64,000 bases of DNA from Anaspis maculata (lineage: Eukaryota > Arthropoda > Insecta > Coleoptera > Scraptiidae): positions 87,341,277 to 87,405,276 of the forward strand of contig OX421961.1 in NCBI GenBank assembly GCA_949128115.1. Reading direction: 5' to 3'. Below the pieces are notes generated by a model. That model was not told the origin of the DNA. It worked only from the letters and a program-made list of their open reading frames with translations, and ran no database searches. Positions 48,314 through 59,200 of this stretch are shown here, one piece after another (positions within the stretch are counted from its first letter, which is position 1; the number at the start of each line of letters is the position of its first letter). The position numbers and the translations under genes were made by a program.

Positions 48314-49089
48314 TAAAGGACCCCGTACGATTTCTATGGAAAATGGGTCTCGGTCAAATTCCCTAATTTTTTAATATTTTGTAGCCCAATTCGACACGAG
48401 CCAAAATCCATCGTCCGTTACCCAAAAAAATGGACAGTTTTTTTTCTATGAGGGGTTTAAGATGGGTTATTTCAAGGTAAAGAAATATGTTCCAACGTAA
48501 GTGAGAACATTTCAACGTCCTTTATAACATATATGGCTCATGACAATTCCCTTTTTCTTATGTGAAAAAATCAGCCCCCTCCCTCACTCCCAACCCCTAC
48601 TTGTGAGTATCAAATTCGAAATTACGTTTGAAAATCATGCAGATGGTTCTATTTTGTCGAATTATGAATTTTGGCACAAATTGTTTTTCCAACCCCCAAA
48701 TAGGGGGTGGGGTTGAAAAAAAAAAAACTATCGGTCAATTCGGCTGAATTTCTGATATTATGCTTCATCAGTTACGCTGAACAAGATTACCAAGGGAAAA
48801 CTCATTCGTATGACCAGTTTCCACCCCATAGTGGGTTGAAGTTGACTATAATGAAGCATAAAATATTCTTCCATGTCATAAACTAAATGAATGAAAATAG
48901 TGGACTTTCATATCGTCTTGTTTTGTAAAAATGTCTTTTCTTCAAAAATAATTTCAACCCCGTCTCTCATCCCCTATCCTTGTTTCTGAACATCATATTC
49001 GAAATAAATCTTGAAAATGTAGGAGAAGGTCTATGGTCGGATTCTCTGCATCTGATTGTGAATCCCCTCTTAAAATTCACCTTCACTAT

Positions 49090-49226
49090 AGGTCTGTTCC
49101 ATCAGGAGTCCCTGACTGTCCGTGGACGTCAGCAGCCTGCGCATTACGATTTATGGAACGCCAAAATCGTAATGCGCATGCTGCTGACGTCCACGGACAG
49201 TCAGGGACTCCTGATGGAACAGACCT
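49090..49226. repeat. Near-perfect hairpin, 63-bp arms
   Basis: The left arm 49090-49152 begins AGGTCTGTTCCATCAGGAGT; the right arm 49163-49226 is its reverse complement with a single clear mismatch (CCTGC opposite GCATG), and the loop is about 10 bases. It lies in the part of the left arm of element H that has no counterpart in the right arm. This is precursor-like in shape, but longer than a typical animal pre-miRNA stem. Confidence 0.9.
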
Positions 49227-49781
49227 TATGCTTTAGAGCTAGAGTTAGAGTGCTAACGTAGGCAGGGTGGGATATATATTTTCTATGATTTTTGACTGAT
49301 AGTACGTATGAATCCATAGTTGGGAGTTACCATGCCTGTAAAAGTTTGGCCACCCTTTTAAATTTGTTCTTTGAGACCCTCAGAGACATTTAAGAAGGGT
49401 GGCCAAAGTGAGTCTCTGGGAAGTTTTCTGCAGGACACCGGAAACAAGATGGCGGCTCAAAAATATCGGAAACAATTATAACTTGGCCTTTAGTTGACCT
49501 ACGAATGAAATTTCAAAGGTTAAATTCATGTTCACCCTTTTGTTGAAGAACATAGATAATAAAAAAAAATAATGTAGGGTAACAGCACCAGTAAATGAGG
49601 GAACTACATTTTTTCCCAATATTTTGCAACGTTTTTTTCTTGACTGCACTGCAATTTTCTTCTTTTGAGCAATTTGAATCAGAGTAACTCGGGTCCTTTC
49701 GACTCTTGAATGAATACAGCTATTAGCCATTGTATTCACGGATTGCTGTATCTCTTCAGTAATGAATAAATATTGTCACGA

Positions 49782-50055
49782 TGTCTGAAATAATTCGACA
49801 GTGCAGGAAAGCCAAAAAACAATGGATTGAGGAGATACAGCGGAGATACATACAGGAGAGGAGAAGAAGTGGAAGATGAGTGAGAAGTAGGGAATACTGA
49901 CTCATTATTAGGGATATCGAGCCAAGTAACACTGACATCAGAAACGAGGCGGAAGATATTTTGAGCGAAAATGAAGAAAAGGCAGACAGGTGGAAGGAAT
50001 ACCTACTACTTGCGATGAGAAAATTATATGGGGGACCGGGACAGGAATAATTAGG
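49782..50055 (+). pseudogene. LINE fragment (linker between endonuclease and RT)
   Basis: Forward strand: MSEIIRQCRKAKKQWIEEI (49791 onward), a stop, then AEDILSENEEKADRWKEYLL (about 49945-50010). The pair CRKAKxxW and ExRWKEYxxxL is typical of the segment upstream of the RT domain in many animal LINEs. Stops and frame changes show that it is dead. The opposite strand gives a 141-codon hydrophobic frame (49756-50181) that is a shadow. Confidence 0.6.
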
Positions 50056-50169
50056 AAATGTATTAGTAGGTACTGGAAAAAGTAAGAAAAAAGGGAATAT
50101 ATGGAAAACAGTAAAGAAAAGTAATAATGGAATAGTAGGACACCTTTTGGGACACAAACTTGGACACAA

Positions 50170-52116
50170 CCCAAGCAGCAATTTAGGGCCAAATTACCAA
50201 GCTGAAGTCAAATTGACTTAAAGAAGGCGAAATATGCATGAATTTGACATAAAGTTTTCCTTATATGACAAATGTTCTACAAAGTCATTATTTAAATCAA
50301 AAATTATCTAAATTTAACCTTGCGAGAACCCTAAATTTACCATCGACTTCAAAAAGTTTTTGGAAGTTGAAAATTACCTAGATTCCACCTAAAAAATGCC
50401 TTCAAATTCTTTAAAATTTATAAGGCATTATCTAGGGCAAAAATTAGTTCATTTTCGCTTGACTTTCGCCGTTGAAGTCCATTTTACCTCTGAGGTTAAT
50501 TTAAGCTATCAACGGTAGTCGCAATTACTTCGAAATTACCCTAATTTCAACCTCAAAGTCTGGTTATGAATAACCTCTTTATACTAGTCCAAATTTGGTA
50601 ATTTTCAACTTTACACAATGCCTTACAGGTCATGGTAAATAACAAGGGTTATTTTAGTAAAAAAGCGGACCTATTCAATTTGAACATTTGACTTTGAAGT
50701 CAGAATTACTATTAAAATTGACTTATTAAGGAGCACTGGTCAAAAGGAGGGCGAAAGTACCATTATAGTGAACTTTAAAGGAAATCCGTTTTATGTGGCT
50801 TTTGAGGTCAGAAAATGAGCTGGCTCTTTGTTGTTTGGGGTTTTTCATGCAGATCATCTCTTGTCAGTGTTACCAGTACCTGCTGTGCTGTGAAATAGTG
50901 CAAAGCAGAAAATGTCCTCCAAGAAGTTTAAGCCGTATAGGCACACCGCAGGTTACTATCGCCTATTAAAAAAAAGAGTAACCGGCGGGGCTCAAGATCC
51001 AATTCCGCTTTCGTCAGAAATTCCCTAAATCTTCTGCGTGCACTGGACTCCGATTTATTGAGCGCGTAATTTAAAATTGTAGTCTTCATAGTTGAAATTT
51101 GGTCCAAATCGGTAATTTAGGGAAAGTTGACTCTGAAGTCGATAACAACAAAAAACCATGAGTAGACTATGAGGTAAAATTTACCTAATTAGGTCAATTT
51201 TGACTTCAAAGTTCGAATTTCAAGTAATTTTGCCCTGTTCGAAGGGAAATTTTCCCTATAAGTAAAAAACAATAGTAAATTTGCCCTGAAAGTCAAATTT
51301 TGAAATATCACCAGACACGCCATCTTACCCCAGCAGGTTCCACGTCCGCCATTACGATAAAAACTGTTCTGCAATTTTTGTATTCCCTTCTTTACTTGTT
51401 TTTTTGCCAGGCACCAGGCGAAAAAAGTGTAATTAAGAAACACTGTTCAATTTTAGAGCTCAATATTAACATTCTAGTGCTCTAAACTGTGATTGACCAA
51501 AAAAAAATTAAGTTGTTATTTCCGCAAGTTCTGCAAAAAATCGATTTTTCCAAGGCGCATTGCAATATTTGGAGGTGCAAGAAGCACATTTGTCAAAAAT
51601 ATTTCCTTCGTGTGAATATTATGACCAGGGAGGAGTCTCTAAGTCCGCAAAATGTTTCGTGCTATAGGTAGGTAGGTATATTTTGCTATGAAGGACGGAG
51701 ATCCGCCATGAAACTCAATCAGTATGGTAACACCAACAACACTATTGTGCACTAATGTCTTTTAAAGTCGTATGACCAACTATAAGTCAGGAAAACCCAA
51801 AATAATACCATAGTGGATGATAATACCTATTCAAGTCTTGTAAGACGCAGGTCACAAATTAGTAAAAATAGGTCTTAAATTACTTATTGTTACCAAGAAT
51901 ATAACTTATTTTAGGTTTAGCCGACTAACAGGGTATCTGACCTATAAGTCAAATCGACCTATGTGCCCAATTTTCGACGTTTAAATTACCCACTTATTTT
52001 TCCCCACTTACCTGAATTCGACGTCGATTGAACGTAAATCCGACCTATTGAAAATTGGTCGCTGACCAATAGTGAGGTAGATTTTAACCTAATTTGGCCC
52101 TAATTTGTTGCTTGGG
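50170..52116. mobile_element. 1.95-kb element with CCCAAGCA ends, inside foldback H
   Basis: Left end CCCAAGCAGCAATTTAGGGC, right end (inverted) GGCCCTAATTTGTTGCTTGGG; the match runs about 29 bp with a few differences. The subterminal regions are full of AAATTACCT, GAAGTCAAATTGAC and GGTAATTT words in both directions. A 38-codon frame at 50912-51028 (MSSKKFKPYRHTAGYYRL, basic) is the only feature resembling a gene start; it is unidentified. No clear target duplication. Confidence 0.65.
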
Positions 52117-52790
52117 AAAGGACTAGTTCGAGATGTACTTCAGGCGGGGTGGGGGAAGGGGGGTGATAAAGAGAAACAGAGGTACACCCGGGTTAGATCA
52201 CTGCTCCCAGACAAGCAATTGGGGATTAGGATATTTGATATTTGACCTTCAGGGGAATACGTAGGTTAGCACAGGATAGGAAGGGATGGAGGTACGCATG
52301 CAACTAGTCTTGGAAATAAGAACTTGGTGATTATGATAATGATAATGATGTCTGTCTTGATCCCCTCGTGCTATAAAACGAGCGTTTAGTTCAGTTCCAA
52401 TCATTCGTCCTTTGGTTGAAGATTTTGTTCACTTGTCGTAGCTGATTATAATAATTACCTATTTCATTCTTGTTCACTTATGACTAGTTATACAAGTCTA
52501 GTTGTTGTTATTTCCAATCCCGACATTTTTTATGCATGCATGCGGTCATTGCCGAGGAAAGAAAGAAGAACGCTCCAAGTATTGAGCAAAAATGCGGAAT
52601 GCGATTATTCACTGGTGCTGTTACTCTACAAGCAGATTTTGAAATTACTTATTTATTCATAAGCAAGAGATAAAACAATAAATAATCAGACGATTAATAT
52701 ATATCGTTTAATGAAATAATCGTTTAAATTTTATTCGTATAGGTCGAATATAAGCCGTTTTAAGTAACTATGATCCGATAGTTTTGACCG

Positions 52791-53500
52791 CCATCTTGTT
52801 TTCGGGATTCTGCAAAGAACTTCCCCGAGCCCAAGACTCACTTTGGCCCTGAACAGGACAGAGATACACTAGGTGCAGTCAGTGCATTGCAAAAAAAACT
52901 CGATTTTTCAAGAATTTAATCATTTACTACTGGTGCTGTTAACCCTACATTAAGAGTTTCAAGTAATTAATATGTTCATCAACGAAAGGTGAAATACTGA
53001 TGTTATCGTTTCCATTTTATTTGTAAGTCAAATATGAAATATAAGCTGAATTATAATAATTAATTTCGATATTTTTGTCGGCCATCTTGTCTTCGGGGCC
53101 TTGTGTTGAACTTTCCGGTGGCTCAGTTCGACCACCTGGCTAAATTACCTCCAAAGGCCCTTAAAAACAATCGTACATTACATTAGGCGCAGTCAGTGCA
53201 GTCGAGAAAAAAAGTTACAAAATATTGGGAAAAAATGTAGTTCCCCCATTTACTGGTGCTGTTACCCTACATTATTTTTTTTATTATCTATGCTCTTCAA
53301 CAAAAGAGTGAACATAAATATAACCGTTGAAATTTCATTCGTTGGTCAACTAAAGGCCGAGTTATAATTGTTTCCGATATTTTTGAGCCGCCATCTTGTT
53401 TCCGGTGTCCTGCAGGAAACTTCCCAGAGACTCATTTTGGCCACCCTTCTTAAATGTCTCTAAGGGTCTCAAAGAACAAATTTGGAAGGGTGGCCAAACT
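52791..53500 (+). repeat. About 300-bp tandem units in the right arm of foldback H
   Basis: GCCATCTTGTTTTCGGG-like words start at 52791, 53084 and 53391. Each is followed by AACTTCC, a ...CAGTCAGTGCA block and ACTGGTGCTGTTAACCCTAC-like text. Only one unit has a counterpart in the left arm (49440-49640). Confidence 0.75.
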
Positions 53501-54501
53501 TTTACAGACATGGTAACTCCCAACTATAATAACACCAAGATTCATACGTACTATGAATTATTATTTGAAATATTGGTTTTTCTATCAAGTTTCAACTTCA
53601 CAGCAGGTTAATTATGTTAACCTGTACATAGTTTCTAACTTTTTTCTTTTGTACGGATACACCTCTATTTATGGTTTAGATTGAAGAATTTAATGTCATT
53701 TGAAGCGAAAGCTGCTCAATCAAGGCAAAATATTATTTCACACTCTTATTCCAGCTACTGCCACCATGTGAAGGATGAAATATAAATTATTATAATTTTC
53801 AAGATTTATTTCAAATATGATGTTCAGAAACAGGGATAGGGGATGAAGGACGGGGTTGAAAGTATTTTTGAAGAATATACATTTTTACGAAACAATATTA
53901 TGAAAGTCCACAATTTCCATTCATTTGGTTTATGACATGGAAGAATGTTTTATGCTTCATTATAGTCAACTTCAACTCTCTGTGGGGTGGAAACTGGTCA
54001 TACGAATGAGTTTTCCCTTGGTAATCTTGTTCAGCGTAACTGGTAAAGCACAATATTAGAAATTCAGCCGAATTGACCGATGTTTTTTTTCAACTCCACC
54101 CCCTATTTGGGGGTTAGAAAAATAATTTGTGCCAAAATTCATAATTCGACAAAATAGAACCATCTGCATGATTTTCAAACGTAATTTCGAATTTGATACT
54201 CGAAAGTAGGGGTTGGGGGTGAGGGATGGGGTTGATTTTTTCACAAAAGAAAAAGGGAATTGTCATGAGCCATATGTGTCAGAAAGGACGTTGAAATGTT
54301 CTCACTTACGTTGGAACATATTTTTTCACCTTGAAATAACCCATCTTCAACCCCTTATAGACAAAAAAAAACTGTCCTTTTTTTTGGGTAACGGACGATG
54401 GTTTTTGGCTCGTGTCGGATTGGGCTACAATATATAGAAAAAGTGCGCTAAAAATTAGTGAATTTGACCGAGACCCATTTCCCATAAGAATCGTGCGGGG
54501 T

Positions 54502-55010
54502 CCTTTGCAAGAAAGCCCGTGAGTTCCTGTCGCGTAGACGAGAGACCCGCATCGACAAATGTGTGTTTCCACCGTTTTACACCCAAGTCTTAGACCTGAC
54601 GAGATGCGAATAATGTGACTGTTCGACAGTGTTCCTATATTGGACGATGGTAAGGCATGTAACCATGCACAGTAGCTGGATTCTTTCCGTGGAACTGCTA
54701 ACAAACGGGCTTGGTTCCTCACGTCAATGGCGGTTTCAAAAATATGGTTTTTGGCCACATTGATGATGGGATCGTCCCAGTCGCGTTGTTTTGCAGACGT
54801 TGGTAAAGTGGAGCTAGTTATCTGTTGCCAGATGATTATAGCTTCTGCTCTTCCGTGTGAACCAGTTTGTGAAAAGTTGGATGATAAAATATGGAAAAGG
54901 CGAAAAAGGTCTTTACAAAAGGTTGTAGAAGAAATAAAACTTGGTGAAGCCACGTCGACAGCAGATCTGACGCCAAATCCTCCTGAATTCACAGGCAGAG
55001 AAGCTTGCAT
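54502..55010 (-). pseudogene. LINE C-terminal region, upstream half of a split gene
   Basis: A minus-strand frame open over 234 codons (54306-55010); its last part runs by chance into the foldback. Genuine residues: ASLPVNSGGFGVRSAVDVAS, AKQRDWDDPIINVAKN, ARLLAVPRKESSYCAWLHAL, SHIIRISSGLRLGCK, then THICRCGSLVYATGTHGLSC. This is a recognisable conserved LINE segment (SGG-G-R, AWLHALP, GLRLG, CxCG...HGLSC). No catalytic RT motif is present because the 5' part is missing past 55010. It continues at 48165-48313 once the 6.2-kb insertion is discounted. Clade not assigned. Confidence 0.85.
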
Positions 55011-56159
55011 CTATTCGGTATTAGACAGTTTCATGTTTAGAATCTAACTGACTGCGTGACGTTGTAAATAGTCAAATTTTAAAAGAAAACTGTGTTTGTA
55101 TAGAGGCGAAGTTTGTAAAAGATATTGTAGGCGTGATAGGGCAATGCAGTTTCTTAAAAGGAAGAAGGCTTGGTGGGGTTCCAATAACGATAAGCGCCGA
55201 CGCAAAATTGTATAGCTTGTACGACAACAATGAGGTATTTACTTAGGAATATCGCTAAGACTACTTCGCTTCTATCCGCTCGCTACCACTTCGCATTCAA
55301 TACTACTGTCTCGGCCGAGAACGTTGCCTTATATATGCCTCCGACTAGTGTTCTCAAATGTTCCATGGGTCCTTCAGCAAATTCCACAGTGACCTGGCAT
55401 ACGATTCCTAGGCGACTCCTGAATAATAACACACCTTTCGCGTGCTTCCCGTGTGTACTGGAATGGGGAACTATAGGCAAAACGGATTGTAGAGGGCGAC
55501 GTGTTCTATGCACCCATATTGACAGTTAACGTACATCACCCCAAAGAAATGCAAACAAATGTACGGAAAGTGGAAGGTGCTCAAAGAAAACTTGAGGCGG
55601 GGAGGGAGCCCCACTGAGAGGGAATAAAAAAGAGCTGGTGCAAACTGCAAAGGTATGGTGCTTTGGAACTGTTACAGACTGATACACAACACGTCACTAT
55701 ATACCAATTTTTTAAACGCGATTTTTGGCTTGTCGGCGTTTCTACTTTTCAACTCACGAAGTAACGCAAACCGCTGGTTCCTATGCTGAGTGCTGACAAA
55801 TGGAAATGAAATGACAATTGACAATTACAAAGTTGAGGTTATGTACGCTTAAAATGACACTGATGATAGCTGGGGTGCATGGAACACGGGCGCCATTACT
55901 TCAGGCGTTTGCCACTATAGTTCCCCATTGTCGGCACCTCCGCCAAAATAGACAGATGTGTCTTGACCCACCGTTGAAGTCTCCATTCAGTTTCACGGGC
56001 AAAAGCCTACACGCGCGCTCTAGAACGCACCAGAGCTCCGCACTTGCACACTGCAACCTAATGGGAAAAGTCTAGGAGGATCGCAGGTTCTCCAGAATCG
56101 CCGCTCGTGATAGTATCATTTGCATAGACCTTAACCGTAACAGTAACGTGTGTAGAAGT
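55011..56159. other. Stretch with a small foldback, no supported gene
   Basis: 55464-55517 and 55871-55927 are an inverted pair (TGGGGAACTATAGGCAAA and GTGTTCTATGCACCCA against their complements), with about 350 bp between. The 99-codon frame at 55230-55529 and the 85-codon frame at 55818-56075 fall in or around it. TCCAGAATCGCCGCTCGT at 56091-56108 is identical to 6617-6634. Confidence 0.5.
55464..55927. repeat. Inverted repeat with ~55-bp arms
   Basis: Left arm 55464-55517, right arm 55871-55927, with several mismatches and small gaps. No flanking duplication recognised. Confidence 0.65.
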
Positions 56160-56720
56160 TTGGACCTGTACATTTCTGAGCTGAGCCCTCTTGCAATGCC
56201 ATTCTTTAAGTGTCATTTGGACTCCTAATGAGCCCCCTTGTGTCTTCAAGTATCGTTTGAAGCCCTGATGATCCCCCCTGTATCTTCTAGAAGTTTCTGG
56301 AGATGGAAAAAGTCCCCTTATGCCTTGTTTTACAGAGCTCTAGTAGACCACCCTGTGCCTTTTAGGGTCGTTTGTCGCCCTGCTGAGCCTGCTTTTACCC
56401 CGTGTTAGTTTTCATAGCTCTAATAAATCCCTTTGCGTCTTCATCTGTCGTTTGAAGAAGTCCTAGTGCAGTAAGTCTTGTCAGGCCTTTTTGTGATATT
56501 TGGCCTTATCCTCCCTTGACTAGGCCTATGCCTATTAGGCCCCCTTATGTCTTTGGTTGTCATTTGTAGCCCTGCCGAACCTCCTTTTATCTTGTATTAG
56601 TTGTTGGAAACCTAGTGAGCCCCTTTGTGTCTTTTATGTTTTGGAGGCCCCCTTGTCTCTCCAAATGTTGTTTGGAGACCTAGTGAGCCCCATCAGGCCT
56701 TCTTGTGATATTCAGATCTT
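56160..56720 (+). repeat. Degenerate ~40-bp array related to 38950-40030
   Basis: Units with GAGCCCCCTTGTGTCTTCAA and GTATCGTTTGAAGCCC in the same orientation as the larger array at 38.9-40.0 kb. End boxes of the GGACAATTCTTCGC type are absent, so this copy is a fragment. Confidence 0.8.
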
Positions 56721-57837
56721 TATCCCCGTTATAGATTTACAGATTTTTTATACCTATGTATAATTATTTATGAATTTTGTTTGTGGTACAAAAGATACTG
56801 GTTAGTTCAGATTGTATGTTTCATTTTTAGCTCTATGCGGCAGATGAGGACATTCTCTAAGTCAGGAAAGGTCGTGTTAGCCAATCTGCCAGATTTAAAC
56901 GGCTGTCAGTCGTACCGCCAAATATCGAAACATGAGCACGTTGGTAACCCTGGATGAAATAAAAGCAATGACAGCATTGACAGCAGCGCGCAGAAACCTC
57001 AGATGGCAATGCCGGCGGCTAGGAGAGATGACTGTCCCGTGCCTGTTAAGCAGCTTTCACACTATATGATTCTATCATATGATAAACCTTATGATAAGCG
57101 TTTGAAGTATTTCACGGAGTTTCGTGTTTACACTGCATGATAGCAGCTTATGATTTTGCTTGTAAATTTCCGTAACTTTACGAATGACACTAATGACAGT
57201 GTGTACTTTAGGGTTATGTTATGTTTATTGTAAACAAACGTGCTGTACTACTATAGTGCTTGCTATCAATAAATAAGAAAGGGATTTGTGCATTGTGCAA
57301 GTTTTGTGTTAGATAATATTCAATTCCACATTATCTGAAAATGGTACAGAATGAATCAACTCTGCTTGCTATAAGTAGTGTCTCTCGATGATATTAGGTA
57401 CACCAGCGCACATAGGGGTACTTGATGGTATTTTTTTGCATTTTTTCGAAACACCCTGTATTTCATCACCACAATAGATGCACATTGTAATCCTGATTAT
57501 AAAAATGCATGACACATCTGATTTTTTTCTGAAGAGAAATGAAAAATTCATAAGGACATTTCCTAAAACTTTTTTTTTAATGAAGGGTTCATTCCAGAAA
57601 TGAGATATGCCCCGGATATTTGATTAGTCATTTTATGTCATTTCATGTCATTTGAAAGCAAAACAAAATATTCTGGACCTATATTCGATTTCTGAAATGA
57701 ATCATCATTCTCATAAACATACAGGGTGTCCCAGCTAAAACAACCCAGGGCGATTTTCTCAGAAAATATCAAGGCAACAAAAAAATCTTTCAATTGGGAA
57801 GAAGTCTGGCCCTTTAGCTTTCTGTTGAGGGGGCACC
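56721..57837. other. Unique stretch with two solitary MITE ends
   Basis: GAAACACCCTGTATTTC at about 57458-57474 and ACAGGGTGTCCCAGCTAAAA at 57721 face away from each other and do not share sequence beyond CAGGGTGT, so they are not one element. No gene. Confidence 0.4.
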
Positions 57838-58110
57838 GATGCTTGTGGTGTGGTGGTCAGCACGTCCGACTGCCATGCCACGGGGCGCAGGTTCAATCCC
57901 TACCGGGAGTGGTCAGATTTCCGTCTCAAAAACAAGTTACTTGATCTAGATGAAATACTTGCTGAATGCAAGTTGTGTCGCATGACACGTTGAATGTGAA
58001 TGATAGTGCCGACCCCTTGCTATGCTGGTGGTCGTTGAAAATCCCAACCCTGTGTTGGAGCACACAGGAATTCAGCAAAATTTCTGGTATAGAGAAGAGG
58101 ACGTTTAATA
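57838..58110 (+). mobile_element. tRNA-derived SINE copy 1
   Basis: The head GCTTGTGGTGTGGTGGTCAG then CACG resembles a tRNA 5' half with an A-box-like core; GGTTCAATCCC at 57889-57899 fits a pol III B box. The body carries GTCGTTGAAAATCCC, a GTGTTGGAGCACACAGG hairpin and AGCAAAATTTCTGGTATA, shared with the copies at 58181 and 63592. An A-rich tail follows (AATAAACAAAAAAAG). Most likely transcribed by pol III when active; moved by a LINE partner. The copy at 63592-63868 is similar in length. Confidence 0.8.
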
Positions 58111-58348
58111 AACAAAAAAAGACCATACCAAATAATTTTTTTTTCTTCGTTTAGTTGTCGGTCTATTTCCGCAACGAGGCCTAACACCGACGCCGGTGAA
58201 TGCTTGCCACCCCTATACCGAAAATTTTGACGGACCCTGTGTGTTCAAACACAGGGTAGGAATTTTCAACGACTACCAATATCGCATGAGGTCGGCACCA
58301 TCGTTCCTATTTTACGTGCTATACGACACACATTGTCGTCTTGCATTT

Positions 58349-59145
58349 GTAATTTATTTGAATTTCAAAACTTTACATTTAAATTCTGGAGAAGGTTCAG
58401 CACAAGCTGTTCTTCCACCTTTCCTGATCAACAAGCGATAACAATAATAAAAGTATTTACACAAAAGACGCAATACAGAAGTCTTTCACAACCACAAATA
58501 TCACATTTCAGTAAGTCAAAAGAACCAAAAACATCATAATATGTGACGATAAATGGAAAATCTGAAACTCCTCACAAACTATTCCTTTGCTCAAGTAAAG
58601 CATTATTCTTCAATTGTTTTTCAAGAATTTGTACTGAAGAGGCCTCCGCAAACAACTTCAAATTTTTATTTACAAAAGTAGGTGCCCAGTATTCAAATGA
58701 GCCCTTAACTGCATTAGTTTCATGTTTCGGAATGTGGAAGGCGTCAGCAAAACGGATGTTTACAGAATGTACATCTTGTCGCTGCAGTAACAAACTATGC
58801 AGTGTTCCTGGTTCACCCGTCTTTAGCACATTGTATATACTACAGCCATACTGTATCTCAAACCTTGCGTTCATCTTCAGAATACAGTTTGCGTCATAGA
58901 TAGGTGTAACATGTTCTCTATATCTAACATCAAAGGCGAAACGAAGACATTTATTTTGGAATTTCTGGATTTTGTTTTTATACTCTGCAGTCAGAAAGGT
59001 AAAATACGCACTACTACAATAATTAAATGGGGACAACAACAAGGCGTCTGCTAGTTTCCACCTCACATCCTGGTCCAAGTATTTTTTAAATTGGTAGACA
59101 GATTTTAATTTGAAATTTGCATTACGTAATAGATTATTGAGGGAG
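58349..59145 (-). mobile_element. 5'-truncated LINE inserted in SINE copy 2
   Basis: Flanked by the 10-bp direct repeat TCTTGCATTT (58339-58348 and 59146-59155), as expected of target-primed reverse transcription. The 3' end on the minus strand is AAATAAATTAC, A/T-rich but not a long poly(A). The coding part is a separate entry. The repeat matches on both sides and the frame has no stops, so insertion is comparatively recent. Confidence 0.8.
58572..59145 (-). pseudogene. LINE reverse transcriptase C-terminal fragment, uninterrupted frame
   Basis: A minus-strand frame of 193 codons whose first residues come from the target duplication, so the LINE part starts near DSLNNLLRNANFKLKSVYQF. Further blocks: ALLLSPFNYCSSAYFTFL, NKIQKFQNKCLRFAFDVRYR then EHVTPIY, IYNVLKTGEP, FADAFHIPKHETNAVKGSFE then YWAP. 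These correspond to the thumb and C-terminal part of CR1/jockey-like RTs (HSLxxSxxxYC, IQxxQNxxxRF, RxHxxP, GSFxYxxP). The catalytic YxDD and the endonuclease are missing. It is complete to its own stop at 58572, so only 5' truncation inactivates it. Confidence 0.85.
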
Positions 59146-59200
59146 TCTTGCATTTAGCAAGCATTCCAACTAAATCGAGAAGCTTGTTTATACCAAATTA

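Larger units (their letters stand above)
48314..54501. mobile_element. 6.2-kb foldback element H inserted in a LINE
   Basis: Left end TAAAGGACCCCGTACGA, right end TCGTGCGGGGT then CCTTTGC. CCTTTGC directly repeats at 48307-48313 and 54502-54508, a probable 7-bp target duplication (the terminal AAAGGACCCCG overlaps it, so 6-7 bp). The arms are 48314 to about 49640 and about 53200-54501, colinear in inverse over several blocks (for example AACGGACGATGG, CCAAATAGGGGGT, GGTAACTCCCAACTAT, AAGATGGCGGCTCAAAA-like). The arms differ between about 49060-49290 and 53560-53790. The interior carries a hairpin, a LINE fragment and a 1.95-kb element. No transposase was seen. Confidence 0.8.
58181..59200 (-). 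mobile_element. SINE copy 2, split by a LINE
   Basis: 3' part at 58181-58348 (starting CTAACACCGACGCCGGTGAA, opposite strand to copy 1), continued at 59146 to about 59195 (TTAGCAAGCATTCCAACTAA, AAGCTTGTTT). The same words are contiguous in copy 3 at about 63750-63790. The tRNA-like head is not recognisable here. The LINE between the parts is 58349-59145. Confidence 0.7.

Noticed and set aside
49756..50181. 141-codon minus frame, very hydrophobic (possible membrane protein)
   Set aside because: It is the reverse strand of the LINE linker fragment (RWKEY block), which explains its composition.
54306..54501. Last 65 residues of the 234-codon minus frame
   Set aside because: These lie inside the 6.2-kb foldback; the LINE similarity stops at the insertion point.
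57838..57910. tRNA gene
   Set aside because: The tRNA-like fold is incomplete and continues into a SINE body shared with other copies.
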